From: DASRDB01 sp035652815
GTDB lineage: Bacteria > Chloroflexota > Ktedonobacteria > Ktedonobacterales > Ktedonobacteraceae
Assembly: GCA_035652815.1 (NCBI GenBank)
Contig: DASRDB010000008.1
Span: forward strand, 62,001-126,000
Reading direction: 5' to 3'
DNA length: 64,000 nucleotides
A model generated the notes under the pieces. The model saw only the letters and a program-made list of their open reading frames with translations. It made no database searches and was not told where the DNA came from. Below are positions 58,396 through 64,000 of the stretch, in pieces. A program made the translations under genes and the position numbers. Every line of letters starts with the position of its first letter. Position 1 is the stretch's first letter.

Positions 58396-60426
58396 ATGGC
58401 AAACGAGACAAAGCCTTCTTCGAAGGAGACAGCACAGCGCCGGCTTCCGCAACGCCAATTTGATTCCAATAGCACATCCGATAAATCCTCGCAGCAAAAT
58501 AATTCTCCCAAACGGTTTCGTTTCTGGTTACGCCTACTTTTGATAATGTTCCTGGTCAACCTGTTTTTCTATGGTCCGCTTTTTTTCAATCTGTTCAGCT
58601 TCAATCAAACCCCGACGGTTGATTTACCATACAGTACCTTTTTGCAGCAGGTTGAGAAGGGCAATGTGAGCAGCGTAACCATTCGCAGTGATAACTCCAT
58701 TCTTGGTCAGTTCAAAACGCCTTATACAGAGCAGCTACCGGGACAGGGAACCGTCTCGGCTACCCAATTTACGTCGTTTGTGCCAACAACTGGCGATTCC
58801 AACCTGCTTCCAATATTGGAAAAACAAAATGTCCAGATTCGCGCCGAGCCAGTTCAACCATCCTGGTGGGAAACCGCGCTCTCCTGGATTATCAATCTGC
58901 TGCCCGTACTCCTACTACTCTACATTGGCTTCATGAGTTGGCGCGGCATGCGGGATATGCAGAATTTGCAGGGGGGCGGCCTGTTTGGCATTGGTCGCAG
59001 CCGCGCTAAACTCTATAACGAAGAACGACCTACTACCACCTTTGCCGATGTGGCAGGCGTGGACGAGGCCAAGATGGAATTGCGCGAAGTTATCGACTTT
59101 TTACGCGACCCGGAGCGTTTTCTCAAAATTGGCGCGCACATTCCAAAGGGCGTGCTGTTAGTTGGGCCGCCCGGGACAGGTAAGACGCTACTGGCCCGCG
59201 CCGTGGCTGGCGAAGCTGGCGTCCCATTCTTCAGTTGCAGCGCAACCGACTTTGTCGAACTGTTCGTTGGCGTAGGCGCGAGCCGCGTGCGCGATCTCTT
59301 CGCGCAGGCCCGCAAGAATGCGCCCTGCATCATCTTCATTGACGAAATTGATGCCATAGGCCGGGCGCGCAGCGGAGCCGGGACAATCGCCAGTAACGAC
59401 GAACGAGAGCATACGCTGGAACAGTTGCTGGTTGAGATGGATGGCTTTGAACCGCACGAAGCGATCATCGTGCTTGCCGCAACCAACCGGCCCGACGTAC
59501 TCGATCCAGCCCTGCTACGGCCTGGGCGCTTCGACCGGCAAGTCACGGTTGACCGTCCCGAACGACGCGGTCGGGAGGCCATCCTGCGCATTCATACCCG
59601 CAACGTTCCCCTTGCTCCCGACGTCAATCTTGAGGAACTGGCGCGTGGCACGCCAGGTTTCTCCGGCGCAGACCTCGCCAACCTGGTCAATGAAGCCGCC
59701 CTGGCTGCCGCTCGCCACGGCAAAACACAGGTAGACCGGCACGATTTCCAGGAAGCCCTGGACAAGCTGCTGCTGGGTGGAAAACGGGAAGCGCTTATGG
59801 ACGAGCGCGAGCGGCGCATTGTGGCCTACCATGAAAGCGGGCATGCCCTGGTGGCCGCCATTCTGCCCGATGTTGATCCGCTCTACAAAGTCACCATCGT
59901 GCCACGCGGTCGTTCGCTCGGGGTGACACAATTCCTGCCTGAGGATGACCGCCGCAACTATTCGCGCTCCTACCTGTTGCAACGGCTTGCCGTCGCCCTT
60001 GGTGGCCGCACCGCCGAAGAGGTGGCACTAGGAGAGATCACTTCGGGAGCGGAAAACGACCTCAAAGAAGCCACTCGCATTGCAAGGCGCATGGTGACGG
60101 AATGGGGCATGGGCGAACAAACAGGCGTTGTGGCCTACGACCTGGAAGATCAAAACTCCTTCCTCGGCCCGTCGCCTATGCAGGAACATAGCCGCATCTA
60201 TGCCGAGGCCACCGCGCAGCGCGTAGATACCGAGGTAGAGCGCATCATGGAACAGGCTCACCAGCAGGCGCGCCATGTGCTAACCGAACATCGGGACGCA
60301 CTCGAACGTCTCGCGCAGGCCTTGCTCCAGGAAGAAGTACTCGAACGCGAACAGGCACTGGCCATTATTCACAATGCGGCCTCGATGCAGCCTGCTCCCC
60401 TGGCGCAGGCTGCATCGAGGCTATAA
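58396..60426 (+). CDS. ftsH: ATP-dependent zinc metalloprotease FtsH
   Basis: This 676-residue membrane protease has two N-terminal helices flanking an extracytoplasmic domain, an AAA module (Walker A GPPGTGKT at 257-264, Walker B IIFIDEIDAIG, SRH with RPGRFDRQ), and a zinc protease domain with HESGH at 479-483. It degrades membrane and short-lived regulatory proteins. The start at 58396 has GGAGG upstream; the ATG eleven codons earlier is less well supported. Length is normal. An hsp20 gene follows after a 417-bp gap of structured repeats. Confidence 0.96.
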   Translation: MANETKPSSKETAQRRLPQRQFDSNSTSDKSSQQNNSPKRFRFWLRLLLIMFLVNLFFYGPLFFNLFSFNQTPTVDLPYSTFLQQVEKGNVSSVTIRSDNSILGQFKTPYTEQLPGQGTVSATQFTSFVPTTGDSNLLPILEKQNVQIRAEPVQPSWWETALSWIINLLPVLLLLYIGFMSWRGMRDMQNLQGGGLFGIGRSRAKLYNEERPTTTFADVAGVDEAKMELREVIDFLRDPERFLKIGAHIPKGVLLVGPPGTGKTLLARAVAGEAGVPFFSCSATDFVELFVGVGASRVRDLFAQARKNAPCIIFIDEIDAIGRARSGAGTIASNDEREHTLEQLLVEMDGFEPHEAIIVLAATNRPDVLDPALLRPGRFDRQVTVDRPERRGREAILRIHTRNVPLAPDVNLEELARGTPGFSGADLANLVNEAALAAARHGKTQVDRHDFQEALDKLLLGGKREALMDERERRIVAYHESGHALVAAILPDVDPLYKVTIVPRGRSLGVTQFLPEDDRRNYSRSYLLQRLAVALGGRTAEEVALGEITSGAENDLKEATRIARRMVTEWGMGEQTGVVAYDLEDQNSFLGPSPMQEHSRIYAEATAQRVDTEVERIMEQAHQQARHVLTEHRDALERLAQALLQEEVLEREQALAIIHNAASMQPAPLAQAASRL

Positions 60427-60485
60427 ATGCGGCTTCTGCAGGAACGCGATGATGAACATAAAAATTGGAGAAAAAATCCCTCATT

Positions 60486-60811
60486 TGGGAATAAAAATAG
60501 CGCTTCCAGTGTTGCAATTGGTGGAAACGGAAAGTAGGCTCAGGCAATCGACAAGCGCCGGATGACCTGAACCCCTCACCGCCACAGATTGGAATAAAAA
60601 ACAGAAGTTCGGTGTTACAACAAGTGGAAACGGAAAAAGGGGTTGGGCAACCGGCGAACGCCGGGCTACCTCAAATCCCTGACCGCCACAGGTTAGCAAC
60701 GGCCTGAAGTTGGAATAAAAAACAAAGATTTAGTGTTCCAATAGGTGGAACGGGGAAAAGGGATGAGGTGGCTGGCGAGAGCCAGGAAGCCGAAATCCCA
60801 CACCATCACAA
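60486..60811 (+). repeat. Three tandem ~103-bp structured repeats before hsp20
   Basis: Units start at 60486, 60589 and 60710, each with T-K-GGAATAAAAA, then GTGTT-N-CAA, GTGGAA and a GGAAAR-type stretch. The first two end in CCGCCACAG and the third in CCATCACAA. In each unit GTGG near the start can pair with CCAC or CCATC at the end, and an inner stem pairs. The inner stems of units 2 and 3 read CCGGC/GCCGG and CTGGC/GCCAG, a compensatory change. No protein is encoded. Together with 18 bp between units 2 and 3 they occupy most of the 417-bp ftsH-hsp20 gap. They look like a tandem structured RNA or a repeated operator. Confidence 0.8.
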
Positions 60812-60843
60812 GAAGCGATGATTTCACAAGGAGGTGAGAGCAT

Positions 60844-61311
60844 ATGCTGACTCGCTATGATCCATTCCGCGAAATGCTTAGCTTACGTGATGCGATGAAC
60901 CAGCTCTTTGAGCAGAGCTTTGTGCGCCCGACCTTTGGCATCAACACCGCTGGCATCTTGAGCGCGCCAATCGATGTCCTGGAGACTGAGCAGGGCTATT
61001 CGGTCAAGGTGCTGTTGCCGGGCGTGAAACCCGAAGACATTGATCTGACGGTTCGCCAGAACACCCTGACCATCAAAGGCCAGTATACTAGCAACGTCGA
61101 GAACAAACAGGGCAACTGGCTGGTGCGCGAGATCGGCGAGAGTTCCTTTGAACGGACTGTCACCTTTGATAAACCCATCGATGCCGACAAGGTCGAGACG
61201 CAGTACGAAAACGGCGTGCTGACCATCTTCCTGCCCATTCATGAGGCCAGCCGCCCGAAGCGGATCAGCGTCTCCGCTGGTCAGCAAAAACAACTGGCTG
61301 GCGCGCATTGA
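60844..61311 (+). CDS. Small heat-shock protein (Hsp20/alpha-crystallin family)
   Basis: This 155-residue protein has an N-terminal arm (MLTRYDPFREMLSLRDAMNQ), an alpha-crystallin domain (about 42-140) with APIDVLETEQGYSVKVLLPG, and the C-terminal conserved motifs GVLTIFLP and a KRISV anchor. It holds unfolding proteins in oligomers. AAGGAGGTGA is nearly a perfect Shine-Dalgarno, 6 nt before the ATG, implying high output. The preceding structured repeats could control it. A terminator follows. Confidence 0.95.
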   Translation: MLTRYDPFREMLSLRDAMNQLFEQSFVRPTFGINTAGILSAPIDVLETEQGYSVKVLLPGVKPEDIDLTVRQNTLTIKGQYTSNVENKQGNWLVREIGESSFERTVTFDKPIDADKVETQYENGVLTIFLPIHEASRPKRISVSAGQQKQLAGAH

Positions 61312-61344
61312 TCCCTTTGAAGCAATTCCTCTTTGACAGGAGGA

Positions 61345-61383
61345 GCCGGAAGCCATAGATAGTTGGGCTTCCGGCGTTTTTCA
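61345..61383 (+). terminator. Terminator hairpin after hsp20
   Basis: GCCGGAAGCC (61345-61354) pairs with GGCTTCCGGC (61366-61375) and is followed by GTTTTTC. The stem is of the GGAAGCC type seen in repeats elsewhere, showing how such a hairpin may be used as a terminator. It overlaps the stop of the convergent methyltransferase gene. Confidence 0.85.
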
Positions 61384-62217
61384 TTTTTGGCTATATCGCT
61401 GCCTTACCGCCTCATACAAAATAATTCCCGCCGCCATCGCCGCGTTCAACGACTCCACATTATTCGCCAGCGGAATCGTAATCGTTCTGGTCGCGAGTAG
61501 CCGCGCTGCTTGAGAGGGGCCATGTGCCTCGTTGCCTATAACCAGGGCAAAAGGTGTGCATAAATCTTCATGAAAATAGAGGTGCGGACTGCCTGCTTCA
61601 GCAAGTAGTACGCGCCGCTGATTCGCGCAATGCTTCTCGATGCGCTCCTCAATAGCCGACCAGGATATATCTGTCCAGATAGGCAACACACAATGCGCCC
61701 CCGCCGCCGAGCGTACCACTTTGGGATTGAAGCAATCGACGCTATCAGGAGTGACAAGCGCCTCAGCTACATCGGCAGCCAGCGCGGTGCGTAAAATGGT
61801 TCCCATATTTCCAGGGTCTGAAAGGCCATCAAGAATCAGCAGGGCAGGACGATCGGCAGGCTTCCGGCGCGCGCTCACCTTATCGGGCGCAAAATCAGCG
61901 AGCGCAAGGACGCTGATGACGCCCTGCGATGTCTGCACTTCGCCAAGCGCCTCGATTACGCGCTCGCTCACTTCTACCAGCGCATTCCGCGAGAGCGTTT
62001 GCAGCATGCGTTCGAGCAACAGTTGTCCCTCAGAAGTGCGCTGCAACAAGGCGGGCTGGTAATAGACCTCGCGTGGCGTGATGTGCTGGTCAAGCAGCAC
62101 TTCCAGAAGATGCGGCCCTTCCATGAGAAAAAGCCCCTGTTTTTTGCGCCCGCGAGGAGTGTGCAGGTCTTTTAGCTTGCTGATGCGCGGATTGGATGGG
62201 CTGGTGATGAGCGGCAT
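61381..62217 (-). CDS. TrmH/SpoU-family RNA 2'-O-methyltransferase
   Basis: This 278-residue protein has an RNA-binding N-terminal domain (SPSNPRISKLKDLHTPRGRK) and a C-terminal SPOUT domain with the knot motifs LILDGLSDPGNMGTILRTA, VIGNEAHGPS and IPLANNVESLNAAMAAGIIL. It should methylate a ribose in rRNA or tRNA with S-adenosylmethionine. The start at 62217 (MPLITSPSNPR) has AGAGG upstream. It lies downstream of rplT on the same strand, a frequent neighbour. The target base is not known. Confidence 0.93.
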   Translation of the reverse strand: MPLITSPSNPRISKLKDLHTPRGRKKQGLFLMEGPHLLEVLLDQHITPREVYYQPALLQRTSEGQLLLERMLQTLSRNALVEVSERVIEALGEVQTSQGVISVLALADFAPDKVSARRKPADRPALLILDGLSDPGNMGTILRTALAADVAEALVTPDSVDCFNPKVVRSAAGAHCVLPIWTDISWSAIEERIEKHCANQRRVLLAEAGSPHLYFHEDLCTPFALVIGNEAHGPSQAARLLATRTITIPLANNVESLNAAMAAGIILYEAVRQRYSQK

Positions 62218-62236
62218 AATCATCCTCTAAAAACAG

Positions 62237-62472
62237 GTAGAGACGCGATGACCTTTAACAAAATACGTGAATCCTCCCCTCATGTCATCCTGAGCGCAGC
62301 GAAGGATCTCCGGCCTGGGCGCGCGACCCTGCTGGGAGACGCAGATCCTTCGCTGCACTCAGGATGACAGGCCCGGATAGGCCCTCTTTCTTTCTCAAAA
62401 AGCATAATCGCGTCCTGCCCTATAGACCCTGAAGACCTGATCGGGCAGGACGCGATGAAGCGCGTCCCTACA
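62237..62472. repeat. Composite family A element with diverged ends
   Basis: The left end GTAGAGACGCGATGA and right end GCGCGTCCCTAC are inverted. The inner family A pair lies at 62283-62369 with inverted cores (the right core has one change, CACTC). A second GGCAGGACGCGAT hairpin is nested near the right end. It fills the gap between rplT and the methyltransferase gene. Confidence 0.8.
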
Positions 62473-62484
62473 GATTTGCGAATG

Positions 62485-62841
62485 CTATGAAAGCGCGGCG
62501 ACCGCCTTTTCGAGCAGGGCGGTGAAGGCCGCTTCGTCGTTCACTGCCATTTCGGCGAGGATTTTGCGGTCCACGTCGATACCGGCAAGGCGCATGGCAT
62601 GCATAAACCGGCTGTAGCTAACGCCATGCATGCGAGCGGCAGCGTTAATGCGGATAATCCAGAGGCGGCGCATGTCGCGCTTGCGGGTGCGCCGGTCGCG
62701 ATACATGTACGCCAGCGAGCGCATGACCGATTCATGCGCGGGACGATACAGTTTGCGGCGGGTGCCATAATGCCCTTCGGCAAGTTTGAGTACTTTCTTA
62801 TGCTTCTTGTGAGCAGGTACGCCACGTTTTACCCTCGGCAT
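62485..62841 (-). CDS. rplT: 50S ribosomal protein L20
   Basis: This 118-residue protein matches L20: MPRVKRGVPAHKKHKKVLKL, then GTRRKLYRPAHESVMRSLAY, RDRRTRKRDMRRLWIIRINA and a C-terminal LAGIDVDRKILAEMAV. It binds 23S rRNA early in assembly and often represses its own operon. It follows rpmI by 40 bp. The usual infC upstream of rpmI is absent. AAAGGAAC precedes the ATG. Confidence 0.97.
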   Translation of the reverse strand: MPRVKRGVPAHKKHKKVLKLAEGHYGTRRKLYRPAHESVMRSLAYMYRDRRTRKRDMRRLWIIRINAAARMHGVSYSRFMHAMRLAGIDVDRKILAEMAVNDEAAFTALLEKAVAALS

Positions 62842-62881
62842 AGTTTGTTCCTTTCTTTATCCTGAACTCTTCGACAACTAG

Positions 62882-63085
62882 CTAGAAGGAATAGGGGAGC
62901 AGACGTTTCAGGCGGCGAGTATCGCCGGTTGCCAGGGGAAACGTCTTGTCCGCCGAGCGGATAGAACGATACGACTTGTTGCGGCGCAGGTGGCTGATGG
63001 CCACTTTGCGGCGCACAAACTTGCCGGAGCCGGTGGTGCGCACACGCTTCGCCATCGCTTTGTGTGTTTTCAGTTTCTGCTTCAT
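62882..63085 (-). CDS. rpmI: 50S ribosomal protein L35
   Basis: This 67-residue basic protein matches L35: MKQKLKTHKAMAKRVRTTGS followed by GKFVRRKVAISHLRRNKSYR. A short C-terminal tail (TRRLKRLLPYSF) is typical. Its ATG overlaps the stop of a 19-codon leader ORF (ATGA), and GAAGAGAG is the nearest purine-rich stretch, so coupled translation is likely. It is first of the rpmI-rplT pair. infC is not next to it. Confidence 0.96.
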   Translation of the reverse strand: MKQKLKTHKAMAKRVRTTGSGKFVRRKVAISHLRRNKSYRSIRSADKTFPLATGDTRRLKRLLPYSF

Positions 63086-63141
63086 CTCTCTTCTTTCTTT
63101 CCATTTCCGCGAGGTGTTTTACACAACAAAAATACTGCCAT
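63082..63141 (-). CDS. 19-codon leader ORF coupled to rpmI
   Basis: ATG at 63141 follows AAGGAG by 5 nt and reads MAVFLLCKTPRGNGKKEER before TGA at 63082-63084. The stop overlaps the rpmI start as ATGA. The strong ribosome site and exact overlap suggest it is translated and that rpmI translation depends on it. No homologue is recognised and its basic C-terminus could be incidental. The leader in which it lies is about 180 nt long. Confidence 0.6.
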   Translation of the reverse strand: MAVFLLCKTPRGNGKKEER

Positions 63142-63267
63142 TCTCACTCCTTGAATAGAGGAGAGAAGCAGTGTGGGGAGGATTGATACGTTTTACACTT
63201 CAATCCGCCGGTCGTCTCGTCGAGGCGCAGAGAAGCCTGTTCCGAGAAGTACCCCGCATGTGACGCC

Positions 63268-63296
63268 AGTATAGCACACCTTCGCGGTTTGCGCAA
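63268..63296 (-). promoter_or_regulatory. Promoter of the rpmI-rplT transcript
   Basis: On the minus strand TTGCGC (63291-63296) and TATACT (63268-63273) are 17 bp apart, giving a leader of about 175 nt before rpmI. The leader can form hairpins (for example around CATGCGGGG and GCCTCGACGAGACG) and includes the leader ORF, so control by ribosomal protein binding is possible. Confidence 0.65.
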
Positions 63297-63307
63297 TAGG
63301 TTTGGCC

Positions 63308-64000
63308 TTATTTCCTGCGCGTTCCACCCGGTCGTGAAAACGAGGGCCAGGGTGGTCGCGAGAAACCTGCCCGCCTTCCTGTCGTGGGTGGCGGCGCTGG
63401 TTGTCCCATTGCTTCCTGGCGCTTCATTTGCCACGTCGAGGCGAAAAAGAGTGCCCACCCCCATGTGAGAAGGGGGACACCAATAGTGACGAGCGCGAGT
63501 CCACCCCAAACCTGCGGCCAGAGCCAGAAGTAGTAGGTCAGCAAATAGCCGCCTGTGAGCAGCAGACCCAGCAGGACTGTGCGCGTATAAGCGCTGGTGA
63601 TTGCCAGTGTGAGAGCCAAGAACAGGAACCAGGGCCAGTTCACCGGGAAAAATACATTGTACGCAAAGTACACCCAGGCGGCAAAAAGCAGGATCAATTC
63701 CAGCGTATCCCCTATCCACATGCCAACCAGCAGCAACGCGCCCACCGTTCCCCAGGTAATGACCGTCCAGACTGGCGGTGCCGCGAGCCAGGAGAGAGCC
63801 ACCGGTACGCCGGATGGAATATGGATGATGGCCGCATCTATTGAATTGATGGCGCTGCCGGGCAAAAAGGTAGCGCGCAGGGAAGCAGCCAGACCGGCAA
63901 AACCCCAACCGGGCCAATACGGCGCGTAGGCCAGCACAATAATCAGCACCGAAATGCCGAGCAGCGTCAGCCACCAGAGCGAACGGGTCCAGCGCGACAT
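63308..64000 (-). CDS. Multi-pass membrane protein, partial
   Basis: The 230 visible residues are very hydrophobic, with about seven membrane helices: SLWWLTLLGISVLIIVLAYA, WTVITWGTVGALLLVGMWIG, LILLFAAWVYFAYNVFFPV and others. A Pro/Arg/Gly-rich tail follows (APPPTTGRRAGFSRPPWPSF). The frame is open to the window edge and its first codon, ATG at 64000, may be internal. The pattern resembles the C-terminal half of a membrane glycosyltransferase (GT-C/DUF2029-type), but no catalytic motif is in view, so the family is uncertain. It is upstream of the rpmI promoter on the same strand. Confidence 0.7.
   Translation of the reverse strand: MSRWTRSLWWLTLLGISVLIIVLAYAPYWPGWGFAGLAASLRATFLPGSAINSIDAAIIHIPSGVPVALSWLAAPPVWTVITWGTVGALLLVGMWIGDTLELILLFAAWVYFAYNVFFPVNWPWFLFLALTLAITSAYTRTVLLGLLLTGGYLLTYYFWLWPQVWGGLALVTIGVPLLTWGWALFFASTWQMKRQEAMGQPAPPPTTGRRAGFSRPPWPSFSRPGGTRRK

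Noticed and set aside
60427..60843. CRISPR array before hsp20
   Set aside because: The repeats are about 103 bp, imperfect and contiguous, without spacers of constant length, and there are no cas genes.
63144..63974. 276-codon ORF in another frame of the partial membrane protein
   Set aside because: The alternative frame (63308-64000) has regular membrane helices, while this one is rich in Arg, His and Cys and runs into the rpmI leader.

Overview
The window looks like a piece of a Chloroflexota chromosome, most likely a Ktedonobacteria-type soil lineage. This is an inference from gene content: Ser/Thr kinases and PP2C phosphatases joined to zinc ribbons and TPRs, an actinobacterial-style HspR, split glycine dehydrogenase subunits, a PilJ-like receptor, ribonuclease Y, and many dispersed palindromic repeats. 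No rRNA, tRNA, CRISPR, prophage or transposase gene was seen. Almost all genes are housekeeping or signalling genes. The accessory signal is mainly in the repeats, regulatory sites and leader regions.

Layout. 1-4.6 kb: a Ser/Thr kinase cut by the window edge, an ArsR-type regulator overlapping an MFS exporter, and a PfkB-family kinase. 4.7-7.5 kb (minus): the rpmH-rnpA-yidD-yidC-khpB membrane-insertion operon with a consensus promoter. 7.6-14.7 kb (minus): a phospho-signalling island (PP2C, kinase-TPR, zinc-ribbon PP2C, VWA, FHA). 14.9-17.3 kb (minus): grpE-dnaJ-hspR under a promoter that overlaps an HspR-type operator; a related operator lies before clpB at 41.9 kb. 17.6-22.7 kb: small regulators, a GNAT enzyme, a duplicated MerR-type regulator and an erythromycin-esterase-like gene. 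23.0-27.7 kb: gcvT-gcvH-gcvPA-gcvPB. 28-31.6 kb: a FAD oxidoreductase, a PPOX/F420-type protein, a broken Vgb-like propeller remnant and a CAP-domain protein. 31.6-42 kb: site-2 protease, HD protein, scpA, a metallo-beta-lactamase-fold hydrolase, hflX, a CvpA-like gene, a sulfotransferase, a DUF72 gene and clpB. 42-47.8 kb: a second PPOX gene, scpB-nfo, a GNAT, a crotonase-thiolase pair and a NUDIX gene. 48-53 kb: rny, a PHP phosphoesterase, lepB and accC. 53-57.5 kb: an orphan solute-binding lipoprotein, a PilJ-like receptor and a rubredoxin-like mini-protein. 57.6-64 kb: DoxX, ftsH, a triple structured repeat, hsp20, an rRNA methyltransferase, rplT, rpmI with a coupled leader ORF, and a partial membrane protein.

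Four kinds of palindromic DNA recur between genes. Family A is built on an 11-bp core (TCGCTGCGCTC) inside hairpins and larger inverted elements, at 11 loci. Family B comprises TGTAGRG...CCCTTGCGG hairpins at gene ends, with related GGAAGCC hairpins. Family C is a roughly 150-bp MITE-like element with GTAGGGACAGGGG ends, in three copies. There are also unique long perfect palindromes.

The observations most worth following up are the three tandem roughly 103-bp structured repeats before hsp20, the 19-codon leader ORF coupled to rpmI, the shared threonine motifs in the two phosphatases, and the family A hairpins whose stems vary while pairing is kept.
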